From the NCBI GenBank assembly GCA_036924285.1, contig JAYKYS010000008.1, forward strand, positions 20,073,001 to 20,137,000: DNA of 64,000 nucleotides, written 5' to 3'. The translations under genes and the position numbers were made by a program. Of the stretch, positions 10,744 to 22,370 are shown one piece after another. The notes beneath the pieces are model-generated. The model saw only the letters and a list, made by a program, of their open reading frames with translations. It made no database searches and had not been told where the DNA came from. This DNA is from Asterella californica (lineage: Eukaryota > Streptophyta > Marchantiopsida > Marchantiales > Aytoniaceae). Numbering within the stretch: the stretch's first letter is position 1; the number at the start of each line of letters is the position of its first letter.

Positions 10744-13700
10744 ATGAGTGCATCCGGGAACGGAGTGACGGAAACAAGAGCGGGAGTAGCTGAGAGATGG
10801 ATTTCAGCCCAGGCAGGACAGCCAGCCAGTTTTTCTCCCAGTAGTTCTCCCAGGCATTCCAATTCCTCGTCTCCAAGAGCGGGATCTTGGACTGGAAATG
10901 TGGCCTCTCCGTCTGCCTCCCTTGCATCTGCAGCTCCCGCGTCTTACAATTTTGGACCCCCAGCGCTCGAGGGTGGTTATTCGCCTTCGACCTCAGCCCA
11001 TGCAGCTCACCACGCAACTCCGCCTCCAGCATTTTCACCTTATTCTGTGGACCCTAGCTCGACATACTTAAATCTCTCGAAGTATGCTGGGCAAATTCCT
11101 CCACTGAATTTAGGTTACTACCACCAACCGCAACAGTCGTCCCAGAACTCTTCAGCTCTCCATGGAACCAATGGCTCCGTCAAGAGTTCGCTTCACGGTC
11201 AGTTTAGAATCGGCCATCCGGATAGATCTCAGCTCAGATCAAAAGAGCAGAGTAAAGATAGTTCTAAGGACGTTGCAAGGGATTCCTCGGACTCATCACA
11301 CCAGTTTTCTTTTGCTTCTGGCAATGAGAAGCTGTATGAAGCGTACAATGAACTCCATGGCCTTGCACAGGATTTCCACAAGCCATTCGATGCACCTGCA
11401 ATTCTAGTTGTAGGGCATCAGACGGACGGAAAAAGTGCTCTGGTTGAAGCTCTCATGGGCTTTCAGTTCAATCATGTCGGAGGGGGAACGAAAACCCGGA
11501 GACCTATTACATTGCACATGACGTATAATGCAGAGTGTACCGAGCCGAGATGTTTCCTGATTTCGGAGGACAGCCCCCCTAAGGAAGAGGAGAAAACTCT
11601 GGACGACCTTCAGGTAAGCGTTGTGTGTAGTAAAAGATACTTCTTTGCGTCGTTCTCGTGCTAACTTCGAAAATGTTTGTCCCAGTCTGAAAGGTAGATA
11701 ATCCTTTTTTCTGTAGACTTTGTGTCTGTCTTCAACTCTTCTTCAGCTGTTAGACGCAGTTGCGTGTCAGACCGGACCATCCGGAAAAGATCACAACTTA
11801 TCTGGAGCACATCTCAGGAAGGAATAAGCGTCCGACTCAAGCAGATAATTTTGTTTTCAGATGGTTTACTTGGTGTTTATATGGATTGAAATTCCTTCTT
11901 TGTCTTCCAGGCATATATCGAGTCGGAAAACATGAGACTGGAGCTTGAACCGTCTCAGTTTTGGGCCAAGGAGATTGTTGTGAAGATTGAGTACAAATTT
12001 TGCCCGAACTTGACGATCATCGACACGCCTGGACTTATTTCCGCTGCACCTGGGCGGAAAAACATCTCCTTACAGGTGTTTACCATACTTCATAACTACG
12101 AAGCGGTAAATTACGACTGCAGGGTGTTCGAGACGCATCATAATATATTGTTAGAGGAGGGAGCGGAATTCCTATAGTTCGATAATAGCGTCGGAGAAAC
12201 TAGTTGAGTCCAGAGAGTAATAGTACTTGGAACAGATTCCGAGGTGAATATTTACTTACAAACTTCAACTGATCGGACGATCGCAGTCACAAGCAAGGGC
12301 TGTCGAGGCACTTGTGCGCAGTAAGATGCAGCAAAAAGAATTCATCATTCTCTGTCTTGAAGACTGCAGTGATTGGAGCAATGCCACAACCAGGAGGTTT
12401 GTCATGCAGGTAGGTCATATATGCATATTTCACTCTGCTCAGCAGAACCTCCTTGTTGGGTCTGCTGTCAACTGTTCATGCTTCTAAGGAGATTTCAGGA
12501 AGAACCTCCAAGTATATTTTGTTTAAATTTATCTTGGACGGCTAATCTTGACTTGGCCTATCTGTTGCTATCACCTTAGATGGATCCAGAGCTCACAAGG
12601 ACACTGGTTGTGTCGACGAAACTTGATACTCGAATTCCACAGTTTGCGCGTCCAGCAGATGTTGAACTTTTCCTCAGGCCACCTTCAAGACTGCTCGATG
12701 GAAGTATCCTGGGGGATACACCGTTCTTCACTTCCGTCCCGTCAGGACGAGTTGGCAGCGGTCGAGATTCTGTATATAGGAACAATGAATCCTTCAGAGA
12801 GGTAAGTGAATACATAGTTACAGTTCGTTCGTGGAGGTTGCTAGATCACGACTGTTCATTATGCAATAATCAGTCTGACATTCCCCAGTTACAACTCCCT
12901 TACCATATTATGTGACCTGTATGGTTTGCATAGGCTGTATCAATGCGTGAGGCTTTGGATGTGGCAATGCTCGAGGAGAAGATGGACAGGTCACTTTCAC
13001 TCGAAGAGCGAAATCATGTTGGCATCAGTCGGTTACGATGTTTCTTGGAACAGCTTTTGCAGCGTCGGTAAGTACCACCTCTAGGATCAGGTCCTTGTCC
13101 TTAACATTCTGCAAAATGGTGTATACGCCAATGCAGATATGTGAGCTGAGATTGACGAGTTAGGGTGTGATGCTATGTATGCTTCAGTGTGGAGCTCAGT
13201 GCTTCTGATGTCGTGGCTGTTGTCTATTGCAGGTATATGGATAGTGTCCCAACCATTGTCCCACTGCTAGACAAGGAGTACCGCCTCACAGCCATGAAGC
13301 TGCAACAGACGATTCAAGACCTGGGGTAAGTACTCATTTGCTTTGCTTTTTTATACGTTTGACGTTCTGTCATCTGCAACCGGGTATACTGACGACATAC
13401 TGTTCAGTGAATTGTTCGCTTTTTTGGAATTAGTATTACCGAGTGCCGTGTTTACGGTTTTGGTTGATATCCCCTTCCCACTTTTGCAGCAATCTGAATG
13501 AGGCGAAATTGAAAGAGCGCGGTAGACTCTTCAGAGATTCCTTCTTGTCTAAGGTTTGCTGGGAGATTTATTTTATTGCCACTGCTCCATCTAATTTGTG
13601 TGCAGTCGGACACCATCTGTGGGCATATTCAGGAGTCTTCAGGCTACTAAAATGTTTCATACCTGTTTGTGCTGACGGGTATAGCCTGTGTACTTACCGT

Positions 13701-16700
13701 GCGAGAGGAAGAAAATGCAGAGTATAGAAAGTAGATACACGGGTTTGTTACTATAAACAATGCTCTGTTGTTAGTTTCCAAGTTTTTGCGTGTGTGAGGC
13801 GCCATATGCTTAAATCGTACTTGTCTCTTGTACATGTGTGACAGCTCTCTCTTTTGCTGAAAGGAACCGTCGTGGCCCCACCTGAAAAATTTGGTAAGAC
13901 TTTCCAGTTCCAACTTGCATTGACTTTTGCATGTAGTGTCCAGAAGACTTACTAGACCATGAACTTTGGATCTGGCGGTCTTAAGTGCAAGTTTTGGAAA
14001 GTGGGTTACCTCAAGGTAAACTCGCGTCATCTAAGAGAAAACAGTATTCAAGTATGAGCTTTGAATGTGTTCCAGGGGAAGCACTTCAAGATGAACGAGT
14101 TCACGGGGGTGCCTTCACTGGACCAGATGGTGTGCAAATTGTCCCCAAGAACACGCCTGTAAGACCTTCAGATACATCAGACACGTGTTTATTAGCTTTA
14201 GTTAACAATGCATCTTGCTCCTCATCATAACGACCAGTGTCTTACTTCATGTTCGTGTGAGAGAGTAAAAAGCGTGAGCGAGGCTGTGAGATCTTTCACA
14301 GCCTCGCTCCGGCCACCCATGCGTCGCATCTGTTTGTTTGAGCGATAATGCATGGTTCAAATTTTAGAGGATGAGCTAAGTTGTAGGAGCAGACGCTCTA
14401 GTCTGTCTTTCCCAAGATTAGGAACAGTATATAGGTTTTTAGATGTCAAGATCGACAAGGATATCTGTCACGTCATAGTTAAAAGTTATTCGGAAGCGTG
14501 CTGATCTTTTTATGTGTATGTTGGCGTCGAACTGACGTGTTGTTCGCTATCAGAACGCTGGTATGCGGCTTTACGGTGGTGCGCAATATCACAGGGCAAT
14601 GGCAGAGTTCAGATTTGTTGTTGGTGGGGTGAAATGTCCTCCTATTAGCAGGGAAGAGATAGTAAATGCCTGTGGAGTAGAAGACACTCACGATGGAACA
14701 AATTACTTCAGGTTATCTCTATCACGTCAAAGCTTCTCTCGGTTTAGTAGAAGAACACCTTATTGCTGTACCTGAGCGAAGTAAGACCAACTGGTCGCAG
14801 TTTAGACTTCAGAAGTGAATCTCTTTTCTGGGAAAAAGAAACTTCAGTGTAGTTACTCACAATTTGGTTGAACTTTGTCCAGAGAAGCCTCTCTTTTGCC
14901 CATTTAGTAGAACTGTTTGGTATTTGAACCATAATGGTAGCTCATTTGGTCCAACTCTGTGGTGCAGAACTGCGTGTGTTATAGCAGTTTCCAAGGCGCG
15001 AGACGTCTTCGAGCCTTTTCTGCACCAAGTAAGGATTATATCCCATCTTTATTTGTTTAACTTGTAATGTGTGTGAGAACAAGTCTGTGAAAAAGGAATG
15101 ATTGTACAGCCTGCCTTGGAAATAGAGTGCATACTACTGCTGATGAGATCTTGGAATTCTTGAGGGTTTGTGGCTTTCTTCCTCTTAATGGCAGAGCAGA
15201 ACTACTGAGTCCTTGTTTCTCAAGAAACTTTGGTTTCGCGTATCGCCCCCTGGCCACGTGGCACGCCGTATGCTGTGCTGCCTTACGGGTGTGCCATGAG
15301 TTTCCTTATGAAAGTTTACCTAAAGGTTTTACCATTTCTCCCGTGCAGCTGGGATCCCGACTCTCGCACATACTCCGTCGTTTACTCCCAATTGCTCTCT
15401 TCCTTCTACAGGTATGTTATATGAGTTGCAACCCCCGAAAATGCCAATCATGACTTGCTTTCTGTCTCAACACGGATGATTAGCTGTTGTTTCAAGCCGG
15501 TCCGTCGGGTGTCGGATTCCCAGTGCGTTATCTCCTTCTATTTCCTGACAAAATTCTGGTTGTATGTTCGGCAGAAGGACGGTGAATATTTAAGTGGTCA
15601 CGATATGTTCATGAAACGAGTTGCAACAGCTTTTCATATGTTTGTGGAGTCAACAGAAAGAAATTGTCGAGAAAAGTATGTTGAAAACGCCCTTGAATTC
15701 GTAGTGTTTCACCTGAAGCGTTTCGACTGTCCAGTCATGGAGTTTCTAGGCGAAGACAACCAGTTGTGTAGCAAAATGTAATCATCTGCTAAGTTGATTA
15801 ATACATACTTCGAATGATCCAAACAGGTGCATGGAGGACCTCATCAGTACCACGCGCTACGTCACATGGTCCCTGCACAACAAGGTGGATGTTTACTTTG
15901 TTATTATGGCGTCATTTGGTTGGCATAAAAAGTGCACGGAATATCCAGCTCCATCTTACTTATGTCGTCCAAATGACCTTCAACTGGTTATGACGTTATT
16001 TCTTGCACGTGTATTTAAGAAGCAAGTTAGATGTCTTGCTGCAGTCGAGGGCAAGGAGCTGGTAAGTTAACTATCTTTCGTCTTTTCCTTGCAAGTTTGC
16101 ATGCTTTCTAACGAGTCTCCACTTTGTTTCAGCACCGCTCAGCGCTGAGGTCTTTCCTTGACAACCTATCGACAAGTGAGCAGACATTTTCCGGGGTGAC
16201 AACAATTCTGGAGAACACGGCAACTGTCGTTGGAAATAGTAATAAGCAGGACAATAATAAAGCTCGCCAGCAACCTCTGGAGAGCGGGAAACTACCTAGC
16301 AGTGTTGAAGGAACGGCGGTTGGTCAGACAGCACAGGCACGACTTGTGGATCTGTTAGAGAGCACTCTTTGGAATCGAAGACTTGCACCCACTTCCGAAG
16401 AGATTGTCAACGCTCTCGTTCAGCAACTTTTCGAAGGAATTCGGGACCACTTCGTGGCCGCTGCTGAGCTCAAAGTAAGTTTGCGGCTGATCGTAACGAG
16501 GATGTTTTGATGTGTTTTTGGTACCAGAAACACGAAAGGTATTCTGTGGATGAATGAACATCAGTTTGCCCGCAACTCTCTTCATATTTTTGATGTCTCC
16601 TTTTTTTCTTTGTCCGTGTCTTAATTTTGCATATTTCATACGTATCCTTGACTGATGATTGTAGCTGTTTGTCTGGCAGTTCAACTGTTTCTTTTTGATG

Positions 16701-17130
16701 CCAGTCGTGGATAAGTTCCCCGCATTACTTAGAGAGGATCTAGAGTCTGCCTTCGTTGAGGACATTGACAACGTATTCAATGTCGGACACGCCCGACGCA
16801 GCTTAGAACACCGTCGTCGTGAGCTTGAGATTGAACTCAAAAGGGTAAGTTCGAGACATGATACACCCGCACTCTTTTGATTTCGTTTCCCAGTTGCGTA
16901 TGTTGACTAAGTACCATACTTCAAAGAACGGCTTTGGTTTTCAGAGACACTGAGTGGTACCAGTCTTGCCAGCGATTGGATTAATTTGGGGCTCACACTT
17001 GCAGGTTGAAAGGCTTCAAGGGAAGTTCGCAAGCATCCACCAACGCCTTCGTGTTTCCCAGACACATTCTACAGCCTTGAAAGATGTCAGTGAAGTCCTC
17101 GCAGCTTTAAATGTGCAAGAAGAATCATAG
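10744..17130 (+). CDS. DRP5B: Plastid-division dynamin-related GTPase ARC5/DRP5B
   Basis: This dynamin-family GTPase forms the cytosolic ring that constricts dividing plastids (in angiosperms also peroxisomes). I read 17 exons: 10744-11613, 11911-12075, 12287-12409, 12580-12801, 12934-13067, 13233-13325, 13490-13553, 13845-13893, 14076-14158, 14554-14711, 14968-15028, 15349-15411, 15575-15675, 15827-15884, 16133-16474, 16680-16844 and 17005-17130 (stop TAG). All introns are GT-AG, phases agree, and the product is 958 residues. GTPase motifs: GHQTDGKS (224-231), DTPG (328-331) and TKLD (399-402). Later signatures typical of the ARC5 group are RLYGGAQYHRAMAEFRF, EEIVNACGVED, TRYVTWSLHNK and LLESTLWNRRLAP. 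The ATG at 10744 is the first in-frame methionine. Residues 1 to about 195 are a Ser/Pro-rich extension; Arabidopsis ARC5 is about 777 residues. The nearest elements are independent insertions. The gene looks intact. Confidence 0.95.
14276..14309. repeat. Perfect 14-bp hairpin inside DRP5B intron 9
   Basis: The arms are GAGCGAGGCTGTGA (14276-14289) and TCACAGCCTCGCTC (14296-14309), with a 6-base loop GATCTT. The stem is GC-rich and perfect, within the 395-bp intron at 14159-14553, the longest in the gene. It could be a tiny insertion footprint or an RNA structure affecting splicing. Nothing else in the gene resembles it. Confidence 0.85.
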
Positions 17131-20100
17131 GTGTTGATGCTGGAATCCAAGAGATTCTGGGAACTATTGCAAATTGTTGATAATTGTACAGCTTCGTCGA
17201 GATGACACAGTTGAGTTCAGTGGTAGGCTCCCACTTTTACCAGCAAGTCAGCACCTCTGCAATTTGACGGAGGATGTGTAAAATAGTCGCGGAATTATTC
17301 AAGATTAATGCGCCTCGGGTGTCTGTTCCTCTGCAACAATCTATAAATGCTCCTTACCAGCTGCCTTCTTTTTCTCGCTTCTTCACATCTCGTGTTGCAC
17401 AGTCGCCTGTGTCACACGGAAGACAAGGAGCACAGTTGAAACCTTAATGTGCTCTGTTGTCTTGTATGTCCTCCGAGTCGACCTAAGTTAGTAGGCCGTA
17501 GTTCTCGCCCCACCACCCCTTATTCTTCGCGGAAACATGGCTTTTCCCTAGTGTGTATCTAATGTACGTATCTTCTCGTTCCATGCTCCCGTCCCTGCTC
17601 TCTCCTTTTGTCAGAATGTCGGGTGTAAATGTATGAATCTTCAACGGACCACTCTTAAGTATCATCCTAAGCGTAACCAGGGTGATTTACATGTCTATCG
17701 TAGGGTCCATCTCTGTGTGTCTTCCTTCTTGTGTTCTAGTTTTCGCTCCTGGTTGAGATACATCCCACATAATCACAGCTTTCTATTTCTATAAGGGAAC
17801 GATACCGTAAACCAGATAGCTGTGATTCCGGTGTCCTTAGGCTTGTGCGCTAAGTTGACTAGCTTGAGTGTTGGCTCTTTGGTCTGATGTAATGCCGGTG
17901 AACGTCTCGAACAGCCCTTCCGTGAAGCATCGCCACCTCTATCCTTACCTATAATCCTCGATCAACGTACGAATCTGGCGCAAGTGAATGAATAGAAGTC
18001 CATCTGAATATGCCTTGATAGACTCCAGTTGAGATAATGCCAACCTTGAGGTCAATAATAGATTTCTGGGTCAGAACAAATGTCTTTAGTTAATTCTTCA
18101 CACGGGATGTTGCCGTGCTGAAAGCTATTCAGAGTTTAGGATCATTCGGTCGAAAGTGATGCTTCATTGGGCTCCCTCCTGGTAAACCCTCATCCGCTCG
18201 ATCTGTGGACAATTTAAAGACCTGTGAAGGATCCACTAATAGTTTCTGGTTCGCCTTGCCATAGGGTCAAGCAGTAAGCCGTGAAACTTGGGTTACTCGT
18301 TGTCGTTTCCTCTAGGCACCACTGACAGTGTTCCGAGAAATAGTTCCACAAGTGCACAAAGTCCAGGGGTCCGTGAGCTCAATCTCAGTTTCGCTGACTG
18401 CTGCTTTCTGTACGTAATAGCAAGCTTGGAGAAAGCCCTTGAAGCCTGAGGCTCAAGGTACTGAAGCATGTAACACCTTATCCCAGTATTGGCCCGGCCA
18501 TCAGATGAGGTCCTGACAAAAGTGCAGAGAAAAGTGTACGAGGTTTTTTAAGGCCAAACGTGGCTTGCTGGTTCGGTCGCTTTAGACACTGAGCAGTCCT
18601 AGGGTTTATGGCCCGACAACACTTTCCATGCAAGTCTACTGTTGTAAAAGTAACGGTGTCACCGCTTGCGAACAGAGTCTGGACTCTGCGGTTGTGGAGG
18701 TTTATGATGAAAAGGTCATTCAGGTAGATAGTTGGCGCATTTCCCTTTGTTCTCTAGGACAAGTGGACACAGTCAGTCTTCGAGTTAACCCTAAGAAAGT
18801 AAACTGCAGCATGGAGATGGACTCGAGACTCCTAAGGTGTTCTCAAAGTTCTGCATTTTTTTAAGGCGTGAACGTCAGACCGTTAACGAGCGAATATCTG
18901 ACTGGGGGTAGTCAGTACTCGCTTTAAATTTCCTTCCACTTTTACCGTGTTTAATCTTCGTTTCCAGCTTGGACCTTCCGTCCCGGACATCTCTGAAAGA
19001 AACTCTACACTCATCCGTCTACGCCTACAGCTGTTTTAGTGATATCACTGGTCTAGGAGAGTATTTTAAGTTCATTCAACATACCCTCGTGCAAAACGTT
19101 ATTGGACTATATGATCTACACGGTATCTCTTTGTGGTCGTTAGGTTTATTCCTTCATATGCTATGATGGGGTTTCGTCTTTATCGAGGAAATAATTTCCT
19201 TCCATGCAAACATGAACGTTTCTGTTCAAGAAGGAAGAAAAGGGCACTTCCAAAGAAGAAGTTACAAGTTCGGTTGTTTCGAGACTGTTTGCAGTGAATT
19301 ATCAAAATTCGGGCTTTTCTTCTGTTTGTTTTCAGGGGCATGTTTTTCACTGCATCAATGTCTAGATCTTAGTTCATGCACTAAGCATGTTGTACTGCAT
19401 GTACCTTGTGGACAAAAACTACAACACATTCGTATGGCTTTGGCATTATGTGGTCCGTAGATCCATGCTTCCGGTAATGGTGTGGATACTATCCTTTTCT
19501 CGCAGTAAAGTAAACACGCGACGCAATGAATAGCCAACGGAGGGAAAGACTCCATCAATCCTTACAAGGGAAAGAGGGACCCGAAGGGCCAAGCTAGTTA
19601 GTCGGGTGTCAAGCTAAGAGTAATGCTTGGATATGGCTCTATCAGATAGTCTTTTTCTTGCAGAGTCCGGTTTCCGAAGCGTATACCTCAGGCGTAAACC
19701 TCATTGGCAGTGTGACGAAAGATGGTTTCAATTGGGTCACTGTTCTTGTAATTTATGTGTTAGTTTTACTTTAATATCAAAATATATATTAATTAATATT
19801 AATACTATTAAGACTATTTATTTATTTATTTATTTGAAAAAATAACTTCATAATTTATGAACTAAATAATCTTTTCTACGTAGAAAAGAGTTGTGGATGG
19901 ATGGATACCAGTGTTTGGCCGAGCCACTGGCAGACTCTCTCAAACTTGGCAGAACGTCCATCTCGCTGTTGGGATTGTCTACTGTCTGTAGTTTGACACT
20001 CTCCATTATACTCATGCAATCACTGTTACAAGAGGAAAGAAACTTGACGGTTGAAGTCATCTTGAGAACTCGGAGCATATTCCTTGACTATACAGTACTG

Positions 20101-20340
20101 TTTTCTGAAGTTTCTACAGTCGTACCTCGGTATAATCAGTATGGTGCCTGAAATTTTCGTGACCCCAGTATCCCTACAAGTGCTCCAAGAACCCAAAGCA
20201 TCTCTTTTTGAGGGTTCACTTTCAGATATCAACGAAATTTAACTCATTAAACCCTAGACGAGGCTATCAAAACAAAAAATAATAATTTCTTTTCTTTCCC
20301 TTGTCAATTTAGTCAGAGAGTATAGTAGTCTCACAACTAG
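17131..20340. other. DRP5B 3' region and intergenic sequence, no gene recognised
   Basis: The first few hundred bases must hold the 3' untranslated region; no unambiguous AATAAA signal stands out. The rest has only short open frames without domain signatures. Small structures are an inverted repeat AATCACAGCT (17771-17780) with AGCTGTGATT (17818-17827) and an AT-rich block at 19765-19870. Confidence 0.5.
19813..19836. repeat. TTTA microsatellite
   Basis: About five tandem TTTA/TATT units lie in an AT-rich island (about 19765-19870) that also holds TATATATTAATTAATATTAA. It is a simple sequence repeat without further meaning visible. Confidence 0.9.
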
Positions 20341-20349
20341 GTCAACTGG

Positions 20350-20630
20350 TCCTAGTTGACAACTAGGTTGATCGAGTGCATGGTGGCTAGTCCAGATAAG
20401 GCCGTTAGGGCGGGTTCTTGAGCTAACGCCACTAGGGGTATACTTCGCATGTAAGATTTGTAGGCTTCAGTTTTTCGAGTTGAGCATTCAAGCTCCTGGT
20501 TATGATAGATAGTCGTGGTGAGCACAACCTGGATTCTCTGGTGTGCAGAGTGGGTGTTGCTCGACTTAAGTGTTTGTGAATTACCGATTTGCACGGTGGA
20601 GTGAGTAGCAATCCTTATTATCCGAAGAAC
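20350..20630 (+). repeat. Dispersed repeat D, copy 1
   Basis: It aligns in the same orientation with 35395-35655. Shared blocks include CCACTAGGGGTATACTTCGCA, TTCGAGTTGAG and GTGAGCACA, with many substitutions between them. The pair may be the two decayed LTRs of an old element enclosing 20630-35395, or two independent copies. Clear TG/CA ends could not be fixed. Just upstream is the palindrome CAACTAGG ... CCTAGTTG (about 20334-20358). Confidence 0.6.
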
Positions 20631-22213
20631 TGAAGTCACGAGGTCTGATTGAGTGCTCTTAGGTCACAGATTTCTGCCGGTGATATCATCGGAACGTGCA
20701 TATCGTTGGTATCTTTGATTTGCAGGTGCACAGAGTAATAATTATATTTGATTGTGTGCTTGATCGCTGTTTGGATTAGTAGTGTGTGGACCTATTCTTG
20801 ATCGGATTGGTGGTGAGGTAGTGCGAAAGCGCTGTCAAAATTTTCTATGATAGATTTTTGAGAGGATCAGTAGATGCGCATCCGTGGATGTCAAATAAGC
20901 GCTGGTCAATAATTGCTGATGACGATGAGTGTAGTAGGTCTGTGATGAGAAGATGATTCCAACGCATAAAAAATTATTCGGTTTGGTGAAAGATCGAATG
21001 AGTTACAAGAGAAAGAAGGTCGAAATTTTGACGTAAATTCGTATGCGTGTGTATTTTGGCAGTGTGGTATTTTTGTCTTCTTGGGTTGTTCGAAGTTGTT
21101 GTTTGGTTTGTGTTCTTGCCTGTGCGCATTTGATCTCGAGTTGCTACCCTACTCTAAGCTAAGCGGAGCGGAGAGTGAACGGGAGTGTCGCTGTGGGGAG
21201 CACGAGCACGTATTAAGAGACATTTTGAGACTTCGAGGAACAAACTTGCATGAGTGCGGAGGTGGAGCTGAGCTGAGTCGAACCAGCAAGTCAACTTGCT
21301 GGCGTGCGTAAGCTAAGCCCAATTTCAGTGGTGTGAGAGTGAGTAAAATCAAATCATCCATCCTAACACTATTCTTGATGGAGGTGCTTAACTATTTAGC
21401 TCTTAGCTTTCGCTTTATCATTAGACCAATAGCTCTTAATGTCTTCTAGGGATGCATGCAAGTATTTATGAACTTTTTTAAGTGATAGGAGACCTTTTTG
21501 CACGTTCCTAGAGAAATGATATGACGACCTCATAGTACTAGGAGGAAGTTGTGTTAGCGTTTGTCTATGTCGTAGAGACGCGCATGAAGGACATTAGTGA
21601 AATAGGTGAGCTAGTGGAGCTACCATGTAGAGACTTTTGGAATTACTAGAGGTTTGGACATCTAGTTAATGACCTTAACTACAATTTTATAATAGTTGGT
21701 GGTCATATATTGTGCATGTGGTCATCGAAGAAGAGACGTCAGTCGAATGAGGTTGGGTTTATCTTTTGTGCATCTTTGAGTGTGGAGAGTTACCGTTTGG
21801 ACTTCTTGTTGTTGGATCCCCTCCATATTCTGCTTCTTGTTTGTGCGTCGAGTTTGCTTGTGTTGACGTTTGATTTTCGGAGTGAGTTCACTCCAGTGTG
21901 CTATTGGTAGTGAGATCGGAGTTGCGGACCAATCAGACTATCTCTGTTTCTCTCACTGTGAGGTTGGACTTGTAAACTAGCAGACTGTGAGAGGCTGCAT
22001 GTGGTGATGACATGATACATGTTGTCCTTACCTTGACCGCCCTAGTAGGAGATAGGTGAACTCAGTAGGAACGAGGTTAAGTAGGTTGGCATCACGTGTG
22101 GTGACGAGATTTTGACGCTCTGGTTAGAGCTCGTTGTTCACGATTGACACACATCACGGAGGTCCACGGAGTGGAGATTCAACTGCAGTAAGTAGTGGGT
22201 TAAACGGAGTGGT
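20631..22213. other. Old repeat-like sequence, no gene recognised
   Basis: Only short open frames occur and none carries a recognisable domain. The GTG-rich texture resembles the leader regions of the decayed elements nearby. If repeat D is an LTR pair, this would be its leader and early internal region. Confidence 0.35.
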
Positions 22214-22370
22214 GTGAGATATCAACTAGTAGCACCGGTCTCATCCATAGAGAACATCGATTCAGACGAGGACGTGGTTGGAGATACACATAGCGTCGTC
22301 ACATCATTGTTGTGGAACATGGACGAGATCTATGAGGTCACAAAGGATCTTCGACAATACTCGAGTACGG
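22214..22370 (+). pseudogene. 5' part of an unknown reading frame split by the LTR array
   Basis: An acidic frame (IDSDEDVVGDTHS, then LLWNMDEIYEV) runs from the ATG at 22214 to the ACGG at 22367-22370, where the LTR array begins. The frame resumes at 30893 after the array. If one ACGG copy is ignored, the two halves read in the same frame for about 55 further codons beyond the junction. The product is unknown; it could be a host gene or the gag of an older element. Confidence 0.45.

Noticed and set aside
18628..19460. Short plus-strand frames downstream of DRP5B as a possible small gene
   Set aside because: No splice structure, domain or codon bias distinguishes them from chance frames.
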